In this document: positions 7,598 to 15,541 of the stretch, piece by piece
Position numbering within the stretch: position 1 is the first letter of the stretch
Layout: every line of letters starts with the position of its first letter
DNA from: SAR324 cluster bacterium
GTDB lineage: Bacteria; SAR324; XYD2-FULL-50-16; JAERRU01
DNA: 46,210 nt
Assembly (NCBI GenBank): GCA_016735295.1
Contig: JAERRU010000012.1
Location: 1-46,210, forward strand
Reading direction: 5' to 3'
Made by a program: the position numbers and the translations under genes
Notes under the pieces: generated by a model
The model's database searches: none
Told to the model about the DNA's origin: nothing
Seen by the model: only the letters and a program-made list of their open reading frames with translations

Positions 7598-9006
7598 AAA
7601 TAATGATTATCAAAATAATTTCCCAGTTCTTTAGGTAGCCCCCCAAAATCTCCTTGGCTCATAAAAATTAAAATATCGCCCGCTCTAGATCCCTTAATTA
7701 ATTGATTTTTTAAATTCTGCAAATCGTTTATCACACAAGCCCTATCACCAATCTCTTGCACTACCTTATCAATATCAAGGCGTTTATCAGGGGCCAGCTT
7801 TCTCCAACTAGCAGAGGGATATATGATAATTTTATCACAATGAAAAAATGATTTAGCCATACTAGCTTGGTGGATTTTACCAATCGATGTGTTGCTTCTA
7901 GGTTCGTAAATAACCTTTAGCCGAGAGTTAAGATGAGATTTTTTTATCGCTTTGCTAGTCTCTAATATAGCGGTGGGGTGATGTGAAAAATCATCATAAA
8001 CTTTAAAATCATCGCTTTTATTTAGTAAATCTAATCGGCGAGCCACATTCTTAAAATTACTAATTCCATCTTTTATAACCTCCCAACTTAAAGAGCAATA
8101 ATTAGCCACTAACGCCCCTGCGGTGATGTTTCGTGCATTAAATTCACCCCACAAGCTGGTACTAATAGGAATAACCTCACCTTCCAAAGTGTTTATATTA
8201 AATCTGCTCTTAGCACTCTTAATATCATAAGTAAAATTAGTCACTCTAACATCGCACTTATCCCCTAAACCAAAGCTGATCACCTTACTAGGCAAATCTT
8301 TAGTTACTGATAACGCGTCCTCATCATCTCCATTAACAAACACCACCCCATTAGCTGGTAATTGCCTTAACATCAACTTAAAGGATTTTTTTATATCCGC
8401 CAAATCAGTAAAAATATCCCCATGGTCAAATTCAAGATTATTTATTACCACCACTCGCGGTAAATAATGAAAAAATTTAGACCTCTTATCAAATAAGCTA
8501 GTATCATATTCATCGCCTTCTATCACAAACCACCCCCCCACATCACCAGCTCGCGCCGATACATCAAAATGTGCAGGCACGCCCCCCACCATGAATCCAG
8601 GGTTTAGACCCCCACTATCTAATAAAAAAGCGCTCAATGATGTTACGCTAGTTTTTCCGTGTGTGCCGGTGATTACTATATTTTTTCGTTGACGCAAAAA
8701 TTCTATCTTCAAAAATTCTGGTAAGGATAAATAAAAATAGCCCTCATTTAAGATAGTCTCCACCTCAATATTGCCCCGGCTCAAAGCGTTTCCTATTATA
8801 TAAACGTCGGCATTTATCTGCTTAATGGTATCTTTTTTATAGCCAGAAAAAATACGTATTTTATGTTTTAGTAAATATTCTTTCATCGGAGAATATATCA
8901 CCAAATCAGACCCACTAACATCATACCCCAAATTACTACACATCACCGCCAACGATGCCATTGCAACACCGCCTACCCCACAAAAATGTATCCGTTTTAT
9001 AATCAC
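7594..9006 (-). CDS. mpl: UDP-MurNAc:L-Ala-gamma-D-Glu-meso-DAP ligase
   Basis: Mpl re-attaches the recycled murein tripeptide to UDP-MurNAc. The N-terminal Rossmann start HFCGVGGVAMASLA (7-20) and SGSD (31-34) are shared with MurC. The ATP loop is TGTHGKTS (113-120). What separates it from MurC is the Mpl-type block with GGVPAHFDVSAR (about 142-153), EGDEYDTSLFDKRSKF (about 163-178) and NNLEFDHGDIF. The length of 470 aa is typical for Mpl. It heads the five-gene group ending in lpxD. AGG about 9 nt before ATG is a weak ribosome binding site. Confidence 0.9.
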   Translation of the reverse strand: MIIKRIHFCGVGGVAMASLAVMCSNLGYDVSGSDLVIYSPMKEYLLKHKIRIFSGYKKDTIKQINADVYIIGNALSRGNIEVETILNEGYFYLSLPEFLKIEFLRQRKNIVITGTHGKTSVTSLSAFLLDSGGLNPGFMVGGVPAHFDVSARAGDVGGWFVIEGDEYDTSLFDKRSKFFHYLPRVVVINNLEFDHGDIFTDLADIKKSFKLMLRQLPANGVVFVNGDDEDALSVTKDLPSKVISFGLGDKCDVRVTNFTYDIKSAKSRFNINTLEGEVIPISTSLWGEFNARNITAGALVANYCSLSWEVIKDGISNFKNVARRLDLLNKSDDFKVYDDFSHHPTAILETSKAIKKSHLNSRLKVIYEPRSNTSIGKIHQASMAKSFFHCDKIIIYPSASWRKLAPDKRLDIDKVVQEIGDRACVINDLQNLKNQLIKGSRAGDILIFMSQGDFGGLPKELGNYFDNHYL

Positions 9007-9100
9007 TACCTAATTTTGAAAATATTGGTTTATCTTATATTGTAATAGCATAACGCTAGGTAAAACTATAAACAGCATAGACTAAGACATCATCACAACG

Positions 9101-9129
9101 ATAATAATAATAATAATAATAATAATAAT
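9101..9129. repeat. (ATA)n microsatellite
   Basis: An uninterrupted trinucleotide tract of almost ten ATA/AAT units lies in the spacer between mpl and the DUF465 gene. Both neighbours are on the minus strand, so it sits upstream of mpl. Confidence 0.9.
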
Positions 9130-9208
9130 CGCTAAAAAACTTGTGCTGTTTAGAAATTAATCACCAAACAAGCTGATTAGCCAACCTAGCGGTGATTATC
9201 AAGCTAAA

Positions 9209-9427
9209 CTAAGTTCGGTATTTAGCTAAAATAACTTCTAGCTTATCTCTGCCTTGCAGCTTTTCCTTTTTTAGTTCATTAATTTTAGCATGATTCACTA
9301 TTTCAGAAGTAGCCTTCTCCAAATTAGCTATCTCTGCGTCTAATGAAAGATGATCCTCCCAAAGCTTGGCTAGCTCATAATCGGTATCTTTTTCTTTATT
9401 TATAATATCTAAATCAGATTTTTCCAT
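9209..9427 (-). CDS. DUF465 (YdcH-like) small coiled-coil protein
   Basis: A 72-aa, highly charged protein predicted to be almost entirely alpha-helical. The pattern H-x-x-L-x-x-x-I-x-x-L-E followed by ELKKEKLQGRDKLEVILAKY at the C-terminus fits the DUF465/YdcH family of small helical-hairpin proteins of unknown function. It starts about 60 bp downstream of the phosphohexomutase stop, on the same strand. There is no membrane segment. Confidence 0.75.
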   Translation of the reverse strand: MEKSDLDIINKEKDTDYELAKLWEDHLSLDAEIANLEKATSEIVNHAKINELKKEKLQGRDKLEVILAKYRT

Positions 9428-9486
9428 TTTGGCACAATATATAAATTAATTAGTAGATTAAAAAATAAAATTCTTATTATTTAAGT

Positions 9487-11220
9487 TTAATCCTTAGCGA
9501 TAGCGTCAATTTTATTCATAAAGTCTTCTTTGCAAATACTAGTAAATTTTTTGAGCTCATGCATATCAGAGCCCACAAAATTAAAATAAAATTTAATTTT
9601 AGGCTCAGTGCCCGACGGCCGTGCGGTAACCTTAGTTCCATTTGCTAATTGAAAAGAAAATACGTTAGCCTTCAAAGCCTTGGGCAAGGCAATTTCTTTA
9701 TCATTTTTTTTATCAATTTTCTTTAAATTTAAATAATCCTTAACTTCAACCACCTTACTTCCTCCAAACTCAGTAAACGGATTTTTTCGTAATTCATCCA
9801 TAATTTCAAGTATCTTCTTTGCCCCAAACCTACCTAGTATAACCTTATTCACCAACCCATCAAGATGATAGCCATATTTTTGATATATACTATCCAAAAA
9901 ATCTGCTACGCTCTTTCCCTGCCGGGAAAGATCTCTAGTTAACTCAGCAAACATTAATGCTGCACTAATGCCGTCTTTTTCCCTGATATAATCCCCTAAT
10001 TGATAACCGTGACTTTCTTCATATGCAAAAATAAATTTATCCCCCTTTTTCACTCTCAAATTCAATAATCGACCAATATACTTAAAGCCCGTTAAAGTTT
10101 CATACCACTTAACATTAAAGCTTTTAGCGATTTTTTCTCCTAAATTAGAAGTTACTATCGTGCTAATCACAAACCCATTATCTGGTAATTTATTATGAGT
10201 TTTTAGTAGCTCCAACCAATAGTATAATAAAATTTGGCCTATTTGATTTCCATTTAATTTAACCCACTCATCTTGTTGACGAATCATCACTCCCAGCCTA
10301 TCTGCGTCAGGGTCATTGGCTAGTATCAGGTGGTCGCTATCTTGGCTAATTTTAATTGCCTCAGCCATTGAGCCTTCATCTTCTGGATTAGTGTGTGCCA
10401 AACCGGGAAAATTTCCATTGGGAGACTGCTGGCTTTTTACGCTACGGTAACTACTAAAACCCCTTCTAATCATCAATTCATTGACCATCTCAAAGCCCAC
10501 CCCATGCAAAGGTGTATAAACAATCCCTTTATCGAATTTTTTATCAATTTTCGATAAAAATAACTTTGATACAACCTTATAATAATCTTCATCTACTTTA
10601 GGAGGAATCATTTCCACCTTTTGTTTTTGCAAAGATTCTTCCCATGCACAAAGAGATATTACAGGATTTTCTATTAATTTTTCTACCTCCGCAATAATTC
10701 CTTGGTCGTGTGGCTCGGTCACTTGGCAGCCATCAGACCATATTACCTTATAACCATTATATTCAGGAGGATTGTGGCTCGCTGTAATCATTATTCCAGC
10801 AGTAGCTTTTAATTGCCTTACCGCAAATGAAACTAGCGGGGTGGCGTGCGTTCGATCAAAAAAATGTACCTTTATTCCGTTACCAGCAAGCACTCTTGCA
10901 CTTTCTTTGGAAAATTCAACCGATGAAAGCCTAGAATCAAAACCTATCACTACCGAAGGTTTTTCAATTTTTAACGCCTTTATATAATTACTTATCCCTT
11001 GAGTTACTTTGCGGATATTAAAAACATTTAACCTGTTAGTACCCGCTCCCACTACTCCTCTAATGCCCCCTGTGCCAAATTCTAATTCCTTATAGAACCT
11101 ATCTGTTAATTCTGTTTCATTTTCTTCATCTAGCAGTTCTTGTATCTCTTCTCTTAAAACTGCACTTAGTTGGTCATTATTTACCCAATCTTGGGCCTGC
11201 TGGCGAATGTGTTTATCCAT
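9487..11220 (-). CDS. Phosphoglucomutase/phosphomannomutase (PgcA/PGM2-like)
   Basis: Alpha-D-phosphohexomutase interconverting sugar 1- and 6-phosphates for polysaccharide and nucleotide-sugar synthesis. FGTGGIRGVVGAG (about 48-60) is the phosphate-contact start of domain 1. TASHNPPEYNGYK (about 141-153) carries the active-site Ser. NDPDADRLG (about 302-310) is the metal loop, EESHGYQLGDYIREKDG (about 400) the sugar-binding loop, and RPSGTEPKIKFY (about 537-548) the C-terminal phosphate loop. All catalytic motifs are intact. The length of 577 aa and the long N-terminus match the PgcA/PGM2 subgroup rather than AlgC or GlmM. Confidence 0.92.
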   Translation of the reverse strand: MDKHIRQQAQDWVNNDQLSAVLREEIQELLDEENETELTDRFYKELEFGTGGIRGVVGAGTNRLNVFNIRKVTQGISNYIKALKIEKPSVVIGFDSRLSSVEFSKESARVLAGNGIKVHFFDRTHATPLVSFAVRQLKATAGIMITASHNPPEYNGYKVIWSDGCQVTEPHDQGIIAEVEKLIENPVISLCAWEESLQKQKVEMIPPKVDEDYYKVVSKLFLSKIDKKFDKGIVYTPLHGVGFEMVNELMIRRGFSSYRSVKSQQSPNGNFPGLAHTNPEDEGSMAEAIKISQDSDHLILANDPDADRLGVMIRQQDEWVKLNGNQIGQILLYYWLELLKTHNKLPDNGFVISTIVTSNLGEKIAKSFNVKWYETLTGFKYIGRLLNLRVKKGDKFIFAYEESHGYQLGDYIREKDGISAALMFAELTRDLSRQGKSVADFLDSIYQKYGYHLDGLVNKVILGRFGAKKILEIMDELRKNPFTEFGGSKVVEVKDYLNLKKIDKKNDKEIALPKALKANVFSFQLANGTKVTARPSGTEPKIKFYFNFVGSDMHELKKFTSICKEDFMNKIDAIAKD

Positions 11221-11663
11221 AAATTAAGTGAAACATATATATATAAAAATTAGTCTATCCCTGTACTTTTCTTTAACTTGCTTTATATGCTTATCTGCAT
11301 TTGTTTAGCTAACTAAATGAGCATTTAATAACTAAATCAGTTAGCAAATATTAATTATCCGTTAACTAACACAACCAAACAAATCAGTCAACCAAGCCTT
11401 TAAGCGAGCTAACAACAATTAAACATTATCAAGGTAAAGTACTATCTACTAATAAAAGTTGTTTGCCTTTTATCATATTACAAAAAAAATTATCCACTAT
11501 TTATGATAGAAAATTAATTTTATCACAAATTTAATTAAATTTAGACTACCTATTTTATTAATATTAGCTAAATATGTGCTATTAGTTAAACTTTATGTTA
11601 ATCGTTATTAAATAAATTTGCACAAATAAATTATTAAATCATCACTACCGATAACAATAGTTA
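11221..11663. other. Divergent spacer, nothing recognised
   Basis: About 440 bp of very AT-rich DNA lies between the divergent phosphohexomutase and tatC genes. I see no RNA gene, no array and no convincing open frame. It presumably holds both promoters, but no hexamer pair is good enough to name. Confidence 0.6.
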
Positions 11664-12998
11664 ATGAGCAAAAATACCCCTACTACTCCTGAAAATAATG
11701 AGTCCTCTATGACTCTACTATCTCATATTGGAGAACTTAGAACTAGATTAATTCGTAGCACAATATTGCTGTTGGTGGTTTTTCTCACTTGCTTCGCTTT
11801 TAGTGAACAACTTTTGGAGTTATTAAGCCTACCATTAAGAGATTCTTTATATCGTTTAAAAATTAGTAGTGAGCTAGATTCTACTAAAGAAGATATATCT
11901 GAAAATAATATCGAGCAAGATAAATTAACTAATAACGACCCTATACCAGCTAATCAAGAAATTTTACCTGCCCAATATAATTGCCTCTGTCAAGAAAGCC
12001 CAAGCGGTTCGGGTTCTGGTTTGGGCACAAACTCAGATACAGTCTCAGAATTTAAACAAGATATTTTGCCTCAGGAAAATTCTTTAAATAAACCAAAGAA
12101 AACTTTAACCCAACAAACCACTAATTCATCTATTATACCTACTAACCCCCCGGATAAATCTTCTCCCAATCAATTTCCTGTTACTGATAAAGAGAGTGCC
12201 TTACTCCTAAATAACAATCTTAATATTAATATGCCCGCCTTAACTTGTCGCTGCCAGCCCACTAACCAGAAAAATGATTCCGCCACTATAAATAATGTTG
12301 GGCAAGCTAACATTGGGCAAGCTAACATTGGGCAGGCTAACGTTGGGCAGGCTAACGTTGGGCAGGCTAACGTTGAGCAGAATAAAGACGATGGGTTAGT
12401 TGAAGATAATACCGAACAAGAATCCTTAGTTCCATTTATATTTTTAGGGTTGACGGAAGTTTTTATCGCCAAGTTAAAAATTAGTTTTTGGGTAGCACTT
12501 TTTTTGATGCTTCCTTACCTATTAGCCGAAATTTGGGGGTTTGTGGCTCCTGCTATGTATAAAAATGAAAAAAAGATGTTTATTTCTATTATATTAGGCT
12601 CAATAGTTTGCTTTCTTGGCGGGGCGTCATTTGGATATGGGGTGGTGTTTCCATTAGGATTTGATTTTTTCTTAAGCCTTGGTGGGGAAAGTTTAGCCAA
12701 TCCTACCATATCTTTAGAGAACTATCTTAGCTTCACTTTAATGCTATTGTTAGTGTTTGGATTTGTTTTTGAGTTACCGGTCGTGTGTTTGATTTTAGCT
12801 CAATTTGGTGTTATAAATGCTCCTATGATGCTCAAATATAGCCGATTTGTGATAGTGGCTATATTTTTTGTATCAGCAATATTTTCTCCACCAGATCCAT
12901 TGTCAATGCTATTAATGGGGTTTCCTCTGGTTGTGCTGTACTTTTTTAGTTATGTGCTAATCGGCATATTAAAAGGGTTCAAACTGAAGGAAGAATAA
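11664..12998 (+). CDS. tatC: Sec-independent translocase TatC with a giant periplasmic loop insert
   Basis: TatC is the twin-arginine signal receptor in the inner membrane. The cytoplasmic N-terminus has SHIGELRTRLI (20-30), and the first membrane helix is about residues 31-50. From GLTEVFIAKLKIS (about 260) to the C-terminus the protein is a normal TatC with the remaining helices and intact FExP-type motif (FELPVVC). Between them, about residues 62-255, is an insert replacing the normally short first periplasmic loop. It is rich in Asn, Gln, Ser and Pro, carries two CxC motifs (CLC about 107-109, CRC about 195-197), and ends in six 5-residue repeats (NIGQA/NVGQA). Total 444 aa against about 250 usual. 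No tatA or tatB is nearby. No Shine-Dalgarno is seen. Confidence 0.9.
   Translation: MSKNTPTTPENNESSMTLLSHIGELRTRLIRSTILLLVVFLTCFAFSEQLLELLSLPLRDSLYRLKISSELDSTKEDISENNIEQDKLTNNDPIPANQEILPAQYNCLCQESPSGSGSGLGTNSDTVSEFKQDILPQENSLNKPKKTLTQQTTNSSIIPTNPPDKSSPNQFPVTDKESALLLNNNLNINMPALTCRCQPTNQKNDSATINNVGQANIGQANIGQANVGQANVGQANVEQNKDDGLVEDNTEQESLVPFIFLGLTEVFIAKLKISFWVALFLMLPYLLAEIWGFVAPAMYKNEKKMFISIILGSIVCFLGGASFGYGVVFPLGFDFFLSLGGESLANPTISLENYLSFTLMLLLVFGFVFELPVVCLILAQFGVINAPMMLKYSRFVIVAIFFVSAIFSPPDPLSMLLMGFPLVVLYFFSYVLIGILKGFKLKEE
12294..12383 (+). repeat. Six 15-bp in-frame repeats in tatC
   Basis: Six copies of AACRTTGGGCAAGCT-like units encode N-[VI]-G-Q-A in the periplasmic insert. The first three units end in CAAGCT or mix, and the later ones in CAGGCT, so variants have spread along the array. 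Confidence 0.9.
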
Positions 12999-13051
12999 AA
13001 GATTATTATTTATTTAACAAAAAATAATTTAATTAAACTATCGCCTATATT

Positions 13052-13495
13052 ATGGAGCTAATAAAATTATATCTATCAAGTTGGGGAAAAGCGTTTACTC
13101 TGAAAGGGCGTGCTAGTAGGCTAGAATTTTGGTTATTTGTGTGTGCTAATTCTTCTATTGCAGTGCTGGTAAAATATGTATGGTGGCAATTCTTTTGGGA
13201 TTCACTTAACTTTTTTAAGATGTTTGATAGTTTTGTGTTGTATTGGAATGTTTTTAAATATGCATTTGCTAATGCATCAGGGTGGTTTATTGCCTTGCTA
13301 GCTATTACTTTAGTAATAGGTTTATTAAATTGTATTGCTACCATCAACATTAGCGCTAGAAGACTGCATGATACAAATAAAAGTGCTGTTTCTTTGTTGT
13401 GGTGGGCAGTACCATTATTTGGCTGGTTATTTTTATTGATATTACATATTAAAAAGGGCACTGTGGGGGATAATCGGTTTGGAAAAGTTAACTAA
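13052..13495 (+). CDS. DUF805 membrane protein, copy 1
   Basis: DUF805 inner-membrane protein of unknown function. The N-terminal block is WGKAFTLKGRASRLEFWLF (about 11-29), four hydrophobic segments follow, and the C-terminal core is ARRLHDTNKSAVSLLWW (about 107-123), ending at DNRFG. It is the most divergent of the first four copies and is separated from the second by a 186-bp spacer. The start is ATG without a Shine-Dalgarno. Around the stop the bases AACTAACTAAC form a small 4-bp repeat. Confidence 0.85.
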   Translation: MELIKLYLSSWGKAFTLKGRASRLEFWLFVCANSSIAVLVKYVWWQFFWDSLNFFKMFDSFVLYWNVFKYAFANASGWFIALLAITLVIGLLNCIATINISARRLHDTNKSAVSLLWWAVPLFGWLFLLILHIKKGTVGDNRFGKVN

Positions 13496-13681
13496 CTAAC
13501 AGCTAACTAGTTCAAATTTATACCAAATTTAGATCAGATTTAGATCAGATTTGATTAGTTTGCTGCATATTTAGTAATTATTGTGCACTTTAATTGCTTA
13601 ATTGTGCGGCTAGTGGTAATTTATTATCGTTTTATTTAATTGGTAATTGTATATTAACCCTAAAATAAAGATAATTTTAAA

Positions 13682-14113
13682 GTGGCTGTGAATAAATATA
13701 TAAATTCTTATATCAATAGTTGGCGTAATTATTTTTCGTTTCAAGGACGGGCTTCACGCACTGAATATTGGACATTTAATTTAATTAACGCCTTCATAAT
13801 GTTATTCATCATATTCATGCTCACCCCAGGAGATGGTGCTAACGCTGTTATAGACAATACTTTTGAGGATAATAGCACTTATCTTAATGAGTCTATTCTT
13901 AATTATAGTGATAATAATTTTTATCGTGGATTTTTTATAATAAGTCTAATTCCTTCAATCACGCTTACTATCCGCCGCTTGCACGATTCTAATAAATCAG
14001 GATGGTTGGTTTTAATATATTTCATGCCTTTTATAGGCTGGCTAATCGTGTTAGCGATGATGCTACTACCTAGCACCTATCTTAACAATAGATATGGCAC
14101 TTTACCTGATTAG
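13682..14113 (+). CDS. DUF805 membrane protein, copy 2
   Basis: DUF805 protein of 143 aa with GTG start. N-terminal NYFSFQGRASRTEYWTFNLI, a variable acidic, Asn-rich loop between the first two hydrophobic segments (about 51-85), then ITLTIRRLHDSNKSGWLVLI and a C-terminal NNRYG. The TIRRLHDSNKSG core is identical with copies 3 and 4 at protein level and nearly so in DNA. The gap to copy 3 is 9 bp. Confidence 0.85.
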   Translation: MAVNKYINSYINSWRNYFSFQGRASRTEYWTFNLINAFIMLFIIFMLTPGDGANAVIDNTFEDNSTYLNESILNYSDNNFYRGFFIISLIPSITLTIRRLHDSNKSGWLVLIYFMPFIGWLIVLAMMLLPSTYLNNRYGTLPD

Positions 14114-14122
14114 TAAATTATA

Positions 14123-14599
14123 ATGAAATTATTATCTGGCTATATTTCCACATGGAAAAAGTCTTTTACCCTTAGGGGCAGGGCTTCGCGGGCGGAATAT
14201 TCGATATTTTTTTCATTTAATATGCTACTCCTAATATTTATCATAGTACTCGCTATCCCAGCAAATGATTCAAATATGCATATTACCAGTAATTTAGATG
14301 ATAGTTTTCTTGATAACTTGGATATACCTACTATCAACGGGTTAGAGATACCTATTAACGCCGAGTTAGTTAATAATTTTATTAATACTGGGGCATCTAT
14401 TATCCTTTACTGCGGACTTTTTATAATAATAACCATAATTCCTTCAATCACGCTTACTATCCGCCGCTTGCACGACTCTAATAAATCAGGGGTGTTCTTA
14501 CTACTATTTTTAGTTCCATTTGGAGGGCTGATTGTACTAGTACTAATGTTTTTACCTAGCACACCTAACGAAAATAAATATGGAGCTTTACCTGTTTAA
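14123..14599 (+). CDS. DUF805 membrane protein, copy 3
   Basis: DUF805 protein of 158 aa. The first 25 codons (ISTWKKSFTLRGRASRAEY) are almost identical in DNA to those of copy 4, showing recent duplication or conversion. The middle loop is different, acidic and carries the repeated motif LDIPTINGLEIPIN. The core TLTIRRLHDSNKSG and C-terminal ENKYG are conserved. It is followed by a 39-bp spacer that is repeated after copy 4. Confidence 0.85.
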   Translation: MKLLSGYISTWKKSFTLRGRASRAEYSIFFSFNMLLLIFIIVLAIPANDSNMHITSNLDDSFLDNLDIPTINGLEIPINAELVNNFINTGASIILYCGLFIIITIIPSITLTIRRLHDSNKSGVFLLLFLVPFGGLIVLVLMFLPSTPNENKYGALPV

Positions 14600-14638
14600 T
14601 AGAATATTATAACCATATACTTAAACCAATAGATTATT

Positions 14639-15109
14639 ATGAGAAAATTATTATCTGGTTATATTTCTACATGGAAAAAGTCTTTTACCCTTAGGGGCAG
14701 GGCGTCACGGGCAGAGTATTGGACATTTATCTTAATTAACTTAATCGTACCTTCTATATTTTTCTTATTAATCTTGTTAGTGATGATAGTAATCATATAC
14801 ATCCTAACCCTAGGAATTTCTGCGGGTGCAGATATGGGCGTGGGTGCGGGTGTGGCTATGGCTATAACTGGTAGTATCTATATCTTAGATGAGTATATTA
14901 TCACCCCTTTATCCGGATTATTTTCGATACTCATAACTATTACTTCGTTAACATTAACTATTCGCCGCTTGCACGACTCTAATAAATCCGCTTGGTTTCT
15001 TTTATACTTTTTGATACCAGTAGTAGGAGTGTTTATCGTGCTAATAGCTCTCTGGTTTTTACCTAGCACACCTAAGGAGAATAGGTTTGGGGTTTTACAC
15101 AATCAATAG
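14639..15109 (+). CDS. DUF805 membrane protein, copy 4
   Basis: DUF805 protein of 156 aa. N-terminal block ISTWKKSFTLRGRASRAEYW, a longer Gly/Ala-rich membrane loop (AGADMGVGAGVAMAITG, about 61-77), then LTIRRLHDSNKSAWFLLYF and C-terminal ENRFG. The spacers before and after it share a motif starting AGAATATTATAACCAT and ending in an ATG context, so the duplication unit was gene plus leader. Confidence 0.85.
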   Translation: MRKLLSGYISTWKKSFTLRGRASRAEYWTFILINLIVPSIFFLLILLVMIVIIYILTLGISAGADMGVGAGVAMAITGSIYILDEYIITPLSGLFSILITITSLTLTIRRLHDSNKSAWFLLYFLIPVVGVFIVLIALWFLPSTPKENRFGVLHNQ

Positions 15110-15145
15110 AATATTATAACCATTCACTTAAACCAATAAATCATT

Positions 15146-15487
15146 ATGAAATTAATTTCACTTTGCTTAACTAGCTATATCTCCACATGGCAAAAATCTT
15201 TTGTTTTTAAGGGAAAGTCGTCGCGAGCGAAATATTGGTGCTTTACCTTGGCTAATTTAATATTATTGCTAATATTATATAAGCTAGTGCCCATTGACTT
15301 TCTTATTTTAGACTTATTATTTATCTTTCCTGAACTGGCGGTAACTATCCGCCGATTGCACGATACTAATAAATCTGGTTGGTTAGTTTTAATATATTTT
15401 ATCCCTATAGTAGGGTGGATCATTATGACAGTACTAATGCTTTTACCTAGCAGGCTAGAAAGCAAACCACCTGAAATGTTGACATAG
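15146..15487 (+). CDS. DUF805 membrane protein, copy 5 (shortened)
   Basis: Shortest member, 113 aa. It retains STWQKSFVFKGKSSRAKYW and AVTIRRLHDTNKSGWLVLIY, but has lost the middle loop and the C-terminal N-R-[FY]-G motif, ending in a diverged RLESKPPEMLT. The GRASR motif is GKSSR here. It may be a decaying copy, though the frame is open and starts from the same duplicated leader. It converges on ald across a hairpin. Confidence 0.8.
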   Translation: MKLISLCLTSYISTWQKSFVFKGKSSRAKYWCFTLANLILLLILYKLVPIDFLILDLLFIFPELAVTIRRLHDTNKSGWLVLIYFIPIVGWIIMTVLMLLPSRLESKPPEMLT

Positions 15488-15525
15488 TTATCATGGTAAA
15501 AATAATAGATTTATTACCACGATAA
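15488..15525. terminator. Bidirectional hairpin between DUF805-5 and ald
   Basis: Arms TTATCATGGTAA (15488-15499) and TTACCACGATAA (15514-15525) pair over 12 positions with one mismatch around a 14-nt loop. It lies in the 54-bp spacer of two convergent genes. Neither side has a clear U-run, so it would be an imperfect intrinsic terminator. Confidence 0.45.
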
Positions 15526-15541
15526 ATACAAGAAATAATAA

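Noticed and set aside
7594-9006. MurC (UDP-MurNAc:L-alanine ligase)
   Set aside because: The start is shared with MurC, but the GGVPAHFDVSAR and EGDEYDTSLFDKRSKF blocks are specific for Mpl.
12170-12472. Minus-strand frame with CPTLACP repeats
   Set aside because: Complement of the NIGQA-encoding repeats in tatC; the plus strand carries the TatC membrane protein in a continuous frame.
13045-13461. 138-aa minus-strand frame opposite DUF805 copy 1
   Set aside because: It is a shadow: the plus strand encodes the conserved GRASR and RRLHD blocks.
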